Source: Clonostachys chloroleuca (lineage: Eukaryota; Ascomycota; Sordariomycetes; Hypocreales; Bionectriaceae). From it: DNA of 64,000 bases. This document shows, piece by piece, positions 12,379 to 24,246 of the stretch. Position numbers and translations under genes: made by a program. Each line of letters opens with the position of its first letter. The first letter of the stretch is position 1. The stretch is taken from contig JBANAY010000003.1 in NCBI GenBank assembly GCA_037952775.1, forward strand, positions 4,464,001 to 4,528,000, read 5' to 3'. The notes under the pieces were generated by a model. It worked only from the letters and a program-made list of their open reading frames with translations, was not told the origin of the DNA and searched no databases.

Positions 12379-13977
12379 ATGCCCTCTAAACACTTCGATG
12401 CATTGGTCGTCGGTGCCGGGTTCTCTGGCTTGTACCAGCTGTACAAACTTCGTGAGCTTGGGCTCTCGGTTCAACTGGTTGAAATTGGCGAGGACGTTGG
12501 TGGCACATGGTACTGGAATCACTATCCCGGTGCTAGCTCCGATACCTACTCCCACGTGTACCGCTACTCATGGGATAAGGAGGATCTGCAAACGTATCCT
12601 TGGGATTCCACTTACCTGACCCAGCCTGAGGTACATTCGTACCTGCGGCATGTGGCTGATAAACACCATCTACGCGACCTCATACAGTTCAATACTGGGC
12701 TGACAGCCGCTAGATACGACGAGTCCCTCAACGTGTGGCAGATTGAGCTCTCGACTAAAGAGCTCCTTACTACCCACTACCTGGTAACCGCACTTGGACC
12801 TCTGTCAAGGCAGAATGTTCCAAGCATCAAGAATATCGACTTTTTTCAAGGACAAGTATATCACTCTGCAGACTGGCCTAAGCATCATGACTTCAGCGAT
12901 AAGCGCGTAGGTATTATAGGGAACGGGTCTACCGGCAGCCAGCTCCTAGTCGCCCTAGCGAAGCACGCGAAGCATGTTACGAGCTTCCAGCGCACGCCTC
13001 AGTGGAACGTCCCCAACAACAAACGATCGGTGACTGCCGAGGAGCGGGCCAAGATCAATGCCGACTATGACAGGATATGGAATGAGGTGTTCGATTCTAG
13101 ACTGGCATTTGGCTTTAAGGAAAGCAATATCTCTACATTTAGCGTATCTGATGGAGAAAGACAGAAGATGTACGAAGAGGAGTGGAACCGTGGGAATGGA
13201 GCAACTCTCATGGCCGTGTTCAACGACATCGTACTAGACAAGCGGGCGAACGAAACCGTTTGCGACTTTATGCGTGGCAAGATTGCCGAGGCTGTCAAAG
13301 ACCCCGAGACGAGATGTCGACTGACACCTACCGAACCATTTGCTAGGCGACCCATTACCAACGATGGTTATTATGAGACATTTAACCGGGATAATGTCAG
13401 ACTCGTCTCGCTGAGGGAGACGCCAATCGACGAGATGGTGAAGACAGGACTCAAGACCTCGGACGGCATCATACATAGGCTCGACGTGTTGATTCTAGCC
13501 ACTGGATTCGATGCCTGTACTGGGATCTACAACAAAGTTGATATTCGAGGACGCAATGGCGAGACCCTTAAGGCCCACTGGGCCAATGGAGCATCAGCCT
13601 ACTTGGGAGTCTCGGTGCCAGGTTTTCCTAACCTCTTCACTGTGTTTGGCCCCAATGCGCCATTCGTAAACATGCCTCCGGCTGCGGAGACCCAAGTCAG
13701 GTTTATCACAGACCTTATTCAACGTGCTGGTAACAACGGGGTTGTAGACTCGCAGTCTGACGCTGAGAAACAATGGACCGACCTAAGCAACCAGATCTTA
13801 CAGGCATCCCTACTAAGTAAGGTCGCGACTTGGGCGACAGGCAAGAATATCCCTGGTAAGAAGGCGACCAGTTTATTCTTCATGGGAGGATTAAAAATGT
13901 ATCGCCAATTATTGGACGACGTTGTTAGCAAGGGCTATACTGGCTTTGATATCCATCAAGGTCCACCTCGGAGCTAG
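12379..13977 (+). CDS. Type I Baeyer-Villiger monooxygenase (FAD/NADPH)
   Basis: Flavoprotein expected to insert one oxygen next to a ketone, giving an ester or lactone, using NADPH and O2. The chosen start gives 532 aa, the usual length of the cyclohexanone/phenylacetone monooxygenase group. It puts the FAD Rossmann motif GAGFSG at residues 12-17, directly at the N-terminus, as in the family. The frame is open to 12172, but that extension lacks family character. Further marks are GTWYWNHYPGA after the first fold, the BVMO fingerprint FxGxxxHxxxWP as F156...H162...W166-P167, the NADPH motif GNGSTG at 181-186, and LATGFD at 373-378. There is no intron and no frame damage. The gene stands alone between two RIP blocks, about 21 kb from the main cluster, with which it may have been contiguous before transposon insertion. 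Family call is firm; substrate unknown. Confidence 0.92.
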   Translation: MPSKHFDALVVGAGFSGLYQLYKLRELGLSVQLVEIGEDVGGTWYWNHYPGASSDTYSHVYRYSWDKEDLQTYPWDSTYLTQPEVHSYLRHVADKHHLRDLIQFNTGLTAARYDESLNVWQIELSTKELLTTHYLVTALGPLSRQNVPSIKNIDFFQGQVYHSADWPKHHDFSDKRVGIIGNGSTGSQLLVALAKHAKHVTSFQRTPQWNVPNNKRSVTAEERAKINADYDRIWNEVFDSRLAFGFKESNISTFSVSDGERQKMYEEEWNRGNGATLMAVFNDIVLDKRANETVCDFMRGKIAEAVKDPETRCRLTPTEPFARRPITNDGYYETFNRDNVRLVSLRETPIDEMVKTGLKTSDGIIHRLDVLILATGFDACTGIYNKVDIRGRNGETLKAHWANGASAYLGVSVPGFPNLFTVFGPNAPFVNMPPAAETQVRFITDLIQRAGNNGVVDSQSDAEKQWTDLSNQILQASLLSKVATWATGKNIPGKKATSLFFMGGLKMYRQLLDDVVSKGYTGFDIHQGPPRS

Positions 13978-14828
13978 AAGTAATGTGCACGATGAGCAAT
14001 CTGAACAGACTAGCCAGGCTTTCTAATCAATCTATTCAATTCAATTGACCAAATCACAGCTGGATTGATGCAGCTCGGTAGAGGAGTAGATTGATATCAA
14101 GAGCGTGTACCACTCAATTTAATTAACTCAATGGCTTAGTGGCGTTGATTTGACCTAATCAACTAGGTTTTTCAGTGGTATCGAGTAAAATGGGCAGGTT
14201 CCGTCGAACTATATGGCGGCATAAATAGTAGATATTGAACTGAGACAGCGCAAATTCCTTCTCCTTCTCCTCCTTCCATGTGGGCTAGATGTGAGGCAAT
14301 GGCCGTGAAAGAATAAATTCAAATATAGCATATGACCCAAATTCTATAATATTGCCTTGATTTAGTAGAGATACATTTAGGGGTATAAAGGCAATGTTGT
14401 TTCGCCCATTATTAATATTCCCAACCATTAGGTTCCATCTCAGCTACCATAAGCTATATAAGTCAGCGGCTACCCTTTAAGTATGCAAATAAACTTATAA
14501 AAGAACGACAGACCTTTCGGGCTAAATTTGTAGCTCCTGGCTCTACAATGGTATAATCTGACTCGATATATCGCGAATTATTAAAGAGATGACTTACTGT
14601 TATCAATAAGTAAACGCTGGCGGGACTCCTCAGAATATCGGAATATAACTGCTAGGAGATTACCCCGCTTTTTAATCAGAGTCTTGCCATTTAGTGCTCG
14701 GGTTCCCTCTTTGGCAAGTAGCTTAATATAGACGTATCCCTCACCCTAACAACACTTGTTTTATTAAACCTGTTTTCGAAGATATATAATCCTAACTCCG
14801 ACCAGAATTCCTCTTTATCTCGGTCCGA
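13978..14828. other. Intergenic, no gene seen
   Basis: 3' flank of the monooxygenase. It becomes AT-rich after about 14300. I see no ORF of note, RNA gene or recognised repeat. Confidence 0.4.
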
Positions 14829-15144
14829 TTAACGCCTTCGCTTATTATTCTCATTTCTTTTAATCGCTTTTGTCTTGTTGACCAGGAACAGCCACTTCCT
14901 ATATTCATCCTTGGTCTTCTTGATCTGAGGATTATTAAAATCCTTCTTCTCCTCTACGGAGATCCCTTGTTCCGAAGAGCCTCATAGCCGTGACAGCAAC
15001 CTTGTCCTATTTAATAGGATCAGTCGTAATAGCTGAGAGCTTCTTGGCTTGGCCAATTAACTTGTTGTCCTTAGGTATCTTAAAGGTCTCTTCGACTTTG
15101 GTGAACTTCCCGTGAGGGAAGCTGGGAAACATATGGTTAGTCAT
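14829..15144 (-). pseudogene. Broken unrecognised gene (basic protein)
   Basis: From an ATG at 15144 on the minus strand a frame reads MTNHMFPSFPHGKFTKVEET, continues KIPKDNKLIGQAKKLSA, hits an in-frame TAG (about 15008) where a Gln or Trp codon would fit, then reads on to RLFGT. After that the coding character shifts frame to VEEKKDFNNPQIKKTKDEYRK and ends at 14829 after KRNENNKRRR. One stop and one frameshift make this a pseudogene, and the stop fits a RIP-type change. The product would be short and very basic. I do not know the family. It could be a remnant of a host gene or a transposon accessory ORF at the edge of the RIP block. Confidence 0.4.
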
Positions 15145-15402
15145 GGTGTGTTTCTTTGTGTGTAGAAGGTTTTTTAGTTGTTGTTTGTTTGATAGCTGCG
15201 AGGCTGTGAGTGGTTAAAGTCTCTTAGGTGAATATATGGTTTCCTGGACCGTGAGCATCAGGGCTCTTAATTAGCATTCATTGTCTTCGATAGAATTCAG
15301 TTTACGGCAAGGGTGTTACGGCGGTAAGGTAAGTTTATAACTGCGGCTGTGAGTTAAGGTTAGGTCGTGAACCTTCTATTAAGCTCTCGGGCTGGTTTTC
15401 TT

Positions 15403-15433
<31 letters not shown>

Positions 15434-15796
15434 CTTTATGAACTATATTTTATAGCTATATTATATATAGTCTATAAACCTTCTCTTTTAACTTTTTTTT
15501 AGCTTTATAAATATATCTCTTACTTTAAAACGCTAGCTTGTATAATAGCGATATCTAGTATAACTTACCCTATAGGATATATTCTATAATAATATTTTCT
15601 AATATAAAGTTATCCCGAGTTAAAATTACTATTAAGATTACTATACTATTATCTTATATAACTAGTTATATAATAGTTAATTATTATCTTTAAGCTTCGA
15701 ACTAACTTTAAATTTATAAACTATAACCTTAGGCCTAGCGCTAGATATTAAGATATACCTCCTACTAATAGAATATTAGATATAGAAGTATAATCT
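15145..15796. other. Transition into RIP block, no gene
   Basis: Composition drops sharply to AT-rich after about 15395, preceded by a T-rich run (15395-15440). This sequence is not recognisably chromovirus or copia. I see nothing coding in it. Confidence 0.4.
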
Positions 15797-16683
15797 TATT
15801 GAATTGAGAGACTATAGCCACTATAAGTTAGTGACCGTATCGCTATAAGTTAGCGGTTGCAACCACTAACTGTTAGCGATCGTAGCCACTAACTGTTAGC
15901 GATCACCGCCACTAGCTGTTAGCGATCGCTATCCCCTGTAACAGCTAGCCAATAGCGATTGAGACCGCTATCCGATAGCGATTGCGATCACTAGCCAATA
16001 GCGCTTGCAGCCACTGTGGGTCAGTAGCTACAGGCTGCTATGACCGCTACGGCTTAGCGGGCCCCAGTTCCCCTTTAGGGCTAGGAGCGTCAGCAGCGTT
16101 ATTTATAGGTTATTAGGCTATAATAGCCTAAATAAGGGTCTAGAAAATTCAGGAAAAAATCTGAGTAACTTCTAGCAGCCTAACCTATACCCAGGCTACC
16201 CTATAACCAACCTACCCTAGACTAGACCTTAGATCTTAGATAATTCCTTTATCTTTAAAGATAGAATATCTAATATCTATATTTAACAGATCAGCTTAAA
16301 AGCTTCTTTTAGATAAAAGTAGGTCTTATAAAAGTTATATATATCTGTCTTATAGTTAGATAGTTATAAGTTGATTTTTTAGATTTCCTATAGTAATAAA
16401 TTTTATAGAAAATTAAAAGTAGCTTAGGAAGCTACTATAACAGGTTTTAGAGTAGTCTTAAGTTAGTAGATCTATAAGAGAAATTAGTATAATTTTCTAG
16501 TTCCTCTTACTAAAATAAGATTCTTTTATACTATAAAATATACTATAAACTAACTTTCTAGTATAAAATTTAACTAAGTTATAGAGGAGTGTTTACTATA
16601 AGTTAGAAGCTAAAGTTTCCGCTGCTACTAGTTATAATAGTCTTAAGGCCTAATACACCTTATAGGCCACTGTAATTTCAATA
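15797..16683 (+). repeat. TG...CA-ended palindrome-rich repeat, copy A
   Basis: One of three related copies, about 887 bp. It starts tattgaattgagagactata and ends tgtaatttcaata; with the RIP-type change reversed these read TGTTGAATT...AATTTCAACA, short terminal inverted repeats with TG/CA ends. The first 200 bp are a run of imperfect palindromes built on TAGCGGTTGCAACCACTAAC and TGTTAGCGATCG. The copy is close to copy C over its whole length. The right flank is chromovirus gag sequence; the left flank is not, so no target duplication is visible. Confidence 0.65.
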
Positions 16684-17184
16684 GAAAGATAGGCTAATAA
16701 GTATTTATAAATATATAACTATAGCTATAAGAATTAATAACTAATAGTACTAATAATAAACTTATAAATAATAAGTAATTTATTTTACTAATACTAGATA
16801 ACTATAATAATAATAAACTATAGTCTCTAGGATATATATAGATCCTATAGCTAGGAGCTATAGAAAAATATAAATACTATAACTATAATAAGATTAGATA
16901 TATTTTACTCTAATATTCAGAATCTAAAAAAGATAAGAAAAAAAGAATTAGAAATCTACTAAAGATAATAAGAAATAATTAGAAGTAATTAGAAAAACTA
17001 ATATTAAAGTTTTAGGAATAATATATAAAATTAATTAGGAAGGAACTCCTATAACTATTATAATTCCTAAATTTCTTCTAAGAAATATATCTATCTTTAG
17101 AGAAGTATTAAAACCTAAAGAATATATAAAACTAAGTATAGCTAGAAAATAATAAAAGGAAATCTAATAGATCTTTTAAGAACT
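16684..17184 (+). mobile_element. Chromovirus gag fragment (+)
   Basis: The sequence corresponds to the reverse complement of about 30500-31010 in the minus-strand copy, including a degraded zinc-knuckle stretch (YKYYNYNKIRY) near 16870-16905. It is interrupted on the left by repeat copy A and on the right by the copia LTR at 17185. Confidence 0.65.
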
Positions 17185-17402
17185 TATTCAATCTTATATA
17201 TTAGATAGGCAGAAATTATATTATTATATTTATCTAAGTTATACTATTCCAGTGCTTCCAGTAGGAATAATTATATAATTTAGTATATATCTCTCCTTTA
17301 AGCCTAATACTCTTCTAATCTAGGAAAGAAGGTATATTTAGGGCAAACTACCCTTAATTATAACTAATTATATTGAATTATATAAAGCCTTAGTTCTAAT
17401 AT
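17185..17402 (-). repeat. 3' LTR of copia element
   Basis: Direct repeat of 23895-24111 with scattered C/T and G/A differences. On the minus strand it begins tattagaac (originally TGTTAGAAC) right after the polypurine tract and ends near attgaata. Shared words include aatcttatatattagatagg and gaaagaaggtatatttaggg. Confidence 0.8.
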
Positions 17403-20400
17403 ACCCCCTTAGAGTAGAAGCTATTATCTATACTACAGTATTATATTAAATACCTACTAGTAGTTTATCTATATAGTAGTATTAAATTATTAAAAAGGAA
17501 TTAAAAGTTAAAATAGAATAATTAAGATTAGATTTATATAGGTAAGGTTAGTTTTAATAAAATAATACTTATAATTTATTATTATTATTATTAGATTACT
17601 TAAATAAGCTAAGTAGTTAGTTTATATTATAGTATTAAATTTTATTCTACTTTATTATTTAGGCTTTTTAAACTATATTTATAATAAATATATTTATTTT
17701 CTCTATTAAATAGTATATTTAATTAAACTTTTTATTATTATATAGTTTAAATAGGTTTATAATTATAAAAGTAAGCTATAAAATAAGAACTCCTATTAAA
17801 TATAACCCTTAATATAAGATATAAAGGGAAAAGTATAAAATAGCCCTTAAATAAATACTTTTATAATAATCTTATAGAAAGCTTCTCTTTTTCCTCTTTT
17901 CCTTAGCTAATTATATATTTATAAGTATTCCTCCTTAGTATATTTTTTATATTATAACTCCTATTAGTTAGTAGTTTTATTAATATTATTATAGAAATTA
18001 ATTTTTCAGACTCTCTCTCTCTTTCTTATAAGTAGTAAGTATATTTCTAGCCTTATTTATTTATTTTCCTAGATTATTTTAGATATATACTAATAGTTTA
18101 ATAGATTAATTTTACTATACCCCCTACTATCTCTCTCTTATAAGTATTTTAAGTTTAAAATTATAGTTTTTAAGTACTAATTAGTATTTATAATACTAGT
18201 ATTTATATCTCTACTACTACTACTACTACTAAGAAGTAGTAGTAGGAGGAAGCTAAGAAGAAGTATAAGGAGATTTATATATACTATCTCTAAGAGGAGG
18301 AGGAGTATAAAGCTACTTATTTTACTCTCTAGAAGTAAGTTTACTCCTTTATCTATTATTTTAAGCTTTATTTAACTATTTTATAGTACCCCGGGACTAT
18401 AGATAGTTCCCTATAAGGGGTATTTAAACTTAGCTCTTATAGATCTCTCTTATAGATAGTATTAGGACTGCTTTAATAAAGATAGGAGCCCCCTTTCTAA
18501 CTACTATAAGTAGTATAGATTAAGTAGCTCCTATAAGCTAATATAAATTTCCTTTTATTTATTTAATACTTATTTTATAGTTAATATTAGTATTTATAGC
18601 CCTAAGAGTACTATTCTAATAGTACTCTTTTTCTTAGACTATATCTAAGAGACTAAGAGCTTAGCCCTTATAGCTAATAACCCTATAAGTACTTTTATTC
18701 TATAGTTTTAAAGCTTATATACTAACTTTAAGAATAGTTATAGCTAAAGTACTATAAGGAAGAAGAGAAGTACTATATTATAGCTAAGGTAGTTTTATAT
18801 AGATACTATACTAATATATTCCCTTCCTCTAGAGACTTTTATTTTTTTTTTAAATAAGTATAGTTTAGTTATTTTAATAGGCCTTCTAGCCTTTAGAGAG
18901 GAATTTTCTTTTATTAGTTTATATTAAACCTTCTAGTCTTAAGATTAAAATCTCTCTCTCCTACTATAGCTCTTATAGCTAGAATTAAAGTTTATTTTAC
19001 TACTTCTAATATTTATTTATATAAAATACCTCTTATTATTATAGTTCTATAATAATATTTTCTATTAGATTCTCTTTAAGTTTATTTCTTCTTCTCTCCT
19101 TAATCTTTTCTTTAATCTTAACTAGCCTAAGTTACCTATAGCTTTCTTAGAACTAGGCTCCTTAGAGAGATTTAGTTAGACTATTAGTAATTAATTTTAT
19201 ACTTTATTTATAGGAAATATAAATTATTTTATTTTAAATATACTCTCTTAACTAATAGTTATAGATATTTATATATTTTAGCTTTATTTTTAACTTTTTA
19301 AGTAGCTATTAAAGAATACTAATTATCTATTAGTTATTATATATAAGATATAAATTAAGCTTATTAAGTTTAATTCCTAGCTCTAAAATTAGTTTCTACT
19401 AGAATAATCCTTCCTTAGCTACTTATACTAATAATAGTAATTCAGCTTCTATTATTAATATTATAACTATATCTTACTTATTAACCTACTAGCTAATTAA
19501 ATTATTAAACAGCTTTATTATATAGGCTTATAAACTCTTATAATTAAGTATATTATTAGTAAATAAAGTATTACTATAGACTTTATATTTATTTCCTCCT
19601 CTAAATTATAGAGTAAGGTAATAAGTAGTATTTAGATAATTTAAAACTTAATTTACTACTTTATAATATTATTAGCTAGGGTTAGTTATAAACCTAGCTA
19701 GCTAGGAGACTATAAAAGCTATATCTAGTCTTAAAATTACTATAGTATATAGAATTAATCTAACTGCTTATTTATACTAGTTAGCTATCTTTTATATTAT
19801 TATTCTATTATTTAGAAGGAGCTTAGTTTTATCTATAGAAGTTATATTCTTACTATCTAAGATATATAATCTATATATCTTTTCCAGATATATAGTCTGT
19901 ATTATCTATAGGTATAATATATTATACTCTCAGATAACCTCTATCCTAAGAAACTATTAAAGCTTATTTCTACTAGTTAGATTATATTTTATCTTTAGAG
20001 CTTTAACTATAGCTTTTATAGTAGTTTTATTACCCTTCTTATATATAATAATAATATTATCTATATAGAAGAATAATAGAATTCTTAACTTAGTATAGTA
20101 ATATAGTTTATAGGGAATTAGTATAAAGTCTAGGCTTTATAGTATTAAACTGAGCTCTATTTACTATAAAAAAGATATAATTTATAAGCTATAGAGTATC
20201 TTCTTAAGTAATAAGATATTTAACTCCTTATTATACTTTTTATAACTAGATAGTATTTATATAAATATATTACTTAGTAGATTAATATTTATAAATATAT
20301 TTACTATATTATATTATAGTATTTTAAGATTAAATCTTATAGCTATTATTAGGAGTATTCTAAATAACTTACCTACTAATATTATAGTATAAGTTTCTTT

Positions 20401-23400
20401 AGTAGTAGCCTTCTACTATTAGTCTTCTTAAATAATAAGCTTAGTTTTAAACTTTTAAAGATAACTATACTTATTAAACTTATAAGTATATCTCTATATA
20501 TAGTCTAAGATTTATAAATCTTAGATCCTTAAATTAAACTTTAAAATCTTAATCTAAGTTTTTATTTATTTATAGCTCTCTAAATAATTAATTTTAGCTT
20601 ATTTAAATTCTCTTTTAAACTTATAATCTTTAAGATCTCTAGATATATTAAGAGCAGCTAGTAGCTAGCTCTAATAATATACCTAACCTTAAGGTTTAGA
20701 TTTAAAAAGTATTTATTTAATTTAAATCTTAATCTTTAGTTTTAGTTATCTATATATATATCTAATATATATAGCTTTAGTTTAGATCCTATTTTAACTT
20801 TTTACTAAAAGAATAATTAATAAGCTAGTATAAAAGGCTTAGTTAAGAGTAATTAATAGTTTACTAAAGGGTTTAAGAGTTTATAGTAAACTTTCTAATT
20901 TAATTAAATATATTAAAAGGCTTATTATCAGGCTCTTAAATAGTATTAGAAGAGGTATAAAATAATATATTAGATATTTATTATCTTCTATATATCCTTC
21001 TTCTTCCTATACTTTAATACTAGCCTCTAGATTATTAATTAGTTATTTAAGGTTTATTTCTTCTATCTTAAGCTTATCTTTTTATTAAGTTAGCTCTATT
21101 ACTTAATTAATCTATTTAGATTAAAGTATTAACTAAAGTCTCTTTTATATTTTCTCTAAGGTTTACTCCCTAATAGTTTTATATATTTAAGCTTTATTTA
21201 GATTAAATAACTTTTTTTTATTAAAGATTATATTCTTAGTAATATAGATACTATTAGTAATTAGGTTCTAAACTCAGAAGATATTTTAGGAATTATATCT
21301 AACTAGATAGCCTATCTAGACTTTAAGATTTAGTTATAATCTAAGTTATTATATCTTTAATTAGGCTATCTTATTTATTATAAATACTTTATAGCTAATT
21401 ATTTTTAAATAAGAAATCTTTAATTAAGTTTTAGCCTCTGGGTTTATAGTTAGTATTATTAAAAAGAAGCTCTAATATAGTATTTTCTATCTAAGCTTTA
21501 CCTTCAGAATTCTATTTAGTAAATATATAGCTATTCTTACTAGTTTAAGCTATAGCTACTTAAGTAAGTTATTATTAATTACTAATAGTTTTACTTTCTT
21601 TTTTACTACCCCCTAGAATACTTACTTAAGCTATTCTACTATTAAGTATAAGGGGTATATTCTTCTATATTAATTACTTTATTATATAGGAAAATATAAA
21701 TAAGAGAGCTCTTTTAAAGCTTATTATCTATTTCTAAGTATCTAATAGTTATTTTATATCTAGTTTTAAATATCTGAATTAGATATATTAGTATTTAAAG
21801 AATACTTTACTCCTTCTAGTCTTTAAAATAATAATCCTAGATAAAGTTAGAATTCCTATCTATTATAATTATATATAAGTTATAGTCTCTAATTCCTTCT
21901 TAGAAGTTATAGAAGTTAATTAATAAGTACTCTTCTAGATTTAAACTTCTTTCTTTTAGTTTATAGCTTTCTTAGTATTTTATCTTTACTAGGCTATATA
22001 TATTATATTTAATAGTTATTAGGTCTATTATTTATACCCTGTTTATTAAGATTACTAAGTATTTAAATAATCTTAGCTCTAGATATCTAAGATACTAGTA
22101 CTAATAAATTAAATTACTCCTATTTAGTTCCTTCCTCTAAGTTATAAATCTATATTAGAACAGGGTAAGTATAGTTTATTTTAGTATTTCTATATTATAT
22201 TTAATAATATACTAATTATAGTAATTATTTAGTTTATAAAGTATTAATCTGCTATTATATTTAATTAAATTCTTATTATTCTTTTAATTCTACTAGTATT
22301 CTTACTACTATAATTTCAGGAGTAATACTAAATTAGCTCTTATTTATAAGTAATAAGCTACTTAATTAAGATAGAAATAATATAGTTTATTTTATTTATT
22401 TTATATTTATAGAGTTACTTTACTATATTCTAATATTAGGAGGCTTATAGAACCTATAAAAACCTCCTTACTTTTAGTAATCTATTTAAAATTCCTAAAT
22501 CTTATTATATTATTAAATATATATAATATAGTTCCTAAATTAAGAAGAGCTAAGTATTATAATAAATAGCTATTATTCTTAATAAAGAAGATAACTATAC
22601 AGCTTAATATATAATTTTAATTAGCTAATTATTAATATTACTCTTCTTTTACTTAAATAAACTTATTATAGAGCCTCTAAATCTTAAGAACCTCTTTTAA
22701 ATATTTCTTTTACTTATTAGACTATAGTTTCCCTTTATTAAAATAGAATAGTAGGTTTTTAGGGAATAGTAGCTAGTAGTTCTTTATATTAGTACTCTTA
22801 TATTTATTCCTATAAAGAATATAGTTAGATCTATTATTCCTAGCTTTCTTTTATTATTTATTCTTATATTTAGTTATTTCTTCCTCTATTTCTTACTTTT
22901 ACTTCTTATCTAGTAGATTTTCTCCTTAAAAGATTAAGCTAAAGTTTCCTTTAGTAATATAAGGTTTTAACTTCTTATTTAAATCTCTTTTAAAGATCCT
23001 AAGCTTATCTCTAAAGGATTTAATAAATACTAATAGCTTATATATACTATTATTTATCTTAGATTAATTCTAGCTTTTTACTATTTATAAGAGTAATTTA
23101 AACTTTAAATCTAAATACTTCTTTAGATTACTAAACTATTCAGAAGAGCTTAATATATTAAGGATCTTCCTAAGCCTGGCTATTCTTATTACCTTCTCCT
23201 AACTATTAATCTAGGCTTACTAATCTATTTTAAGCTTTCTAGCCTGGTTTAGAGAGTTAGAATATACTTCTTATATATATTTTCTCCTATTAGCTTTATT
23301 TATACTATATATATCTTTTAAATTCTTAAAGAAGAGATAAATATTATCTTTTTCTTCTATATAAATAATTACTAGAGTATAAGTCTTAGTATAATAAGGG

Positions 23401-23894
23401 GCTATATATTTAGTTATCTACTTAAATATATTATATATTCTATTAGCCTCTCTATTAAATTAAGTAATTAGAGTTTAATAGAAAGTTTATTTAATCTTAT
23501 AGACCTCCTTATCTTTATTAAGAAGCTTAATATATAAGTATATAGATTATTCTCCCTAAATAAAGCTTAATATTCTATTTATATCTATAATCAGGACTTT
23601 TACTTTATATTATAAATATTCCAGGATTACTAGCTCCTTAAGCTAATAAGTATAAAATTTACTTATTTCTTTAAGTTATATAAGATATAGAACTCTTTTA
23701 CTAGCTATATTTATTATAGCTATCTATTTAAAGATATCCTAGTTATCTAGTTCTTTTAAGGTAGTAGATATATTAAATACTTTTATAATATTTATTTACT
23801 ATTTAATTAAGTTAAATATACTTAAATTACTAGTTTAATACTTATCTTTATAATTATAGTTACCTTTATAAAGTATAGCTCTAAGACTCTTAAT

Positions 23895-24111
23895 TATTTA
23901 ATCTTATATATTAGATAGGTAGAAATTATATTATTATATTTATCTAAGTTATACTATTCTAGTACTTCCGGTAGAAATAATTATATAATTTAGTATATAC
24001 CTCTTCTTTAAGCTTAATACTCTTCTAATCTGGGAAAGAAGGTATATTTAGGGTAAACTGCCCTTAATTATAACTAATTATATCGAATTATATAAAGCCT
24101 CAGTTCTAATA
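23895..24111 (-). repeat. 5' LTR of copia element
   Basis: Partner of 17185-17402. The differences between the two LTRs are mostly transitions, so they reflect RIP rather than insertion age. Confidence 0.8.
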
Positions 24112-24246
24112 ACTATCTACTATATCTTTTTAAATAATCCTTCTCTAGTATTTTGGAGCCTACCCTATAGGCTTTATCTACTCTAGACCCAGCTTACCCT
24201 ATAGCTAGTCTACCCTATACTAGAGACCTTGGCCTTTTAAAATAAG
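24112..24246 (+). repeat. Orphan fragment of the interior of repeat copy B
   Basis: This 135-bp segment matches 26527-26645 inside copy B almost word for word: aataatccttctctagtatt, ggagcctaccctataggctt and ctaccctatactagagacct. It lies exactly between the copia 5' LTR and a chromovirus pol fragment. It must be what is left of a further copy of the B-type repeat after a deletion or ectopic recombination. Confidence 0.6.

Larger units (their letters stand above)
17185..24111 (-). mobile_element. RIP-degraded full-length Ty1/copia element with two LTRs
   Basis: Two direct repeats of about 218 bp bound the element. On the minus strand, pol remains are in copia order. The RT (about 20480-19960) reads RFNLKILQYNI...NIFINI and FFYIDNIIIIYKKG, a decayed FFYVDDI box. 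RNase H (about 19500-19400) reads EAELLLLVQVAKEGLF and LELGIKLNK. Just inside the left LTR the minus strand reads ctaaggggg, the expected polypurine tract. Stops are everywhere, so the element is dead. About 1.8 kb between RNase H and the 3' LTR is non-coding. The element is inserted in or next to chromovirus gag sequence. Confidence 0.8.

Noticed and set aside
15840..16020. Regular palindromic words in the repeat, resembling a CRISPR-type array
   Set aside because: Units vary, spacers are not unique, the copies are dispersed, and the host is eukaryotic. This is internal structure of a transposable repeat.
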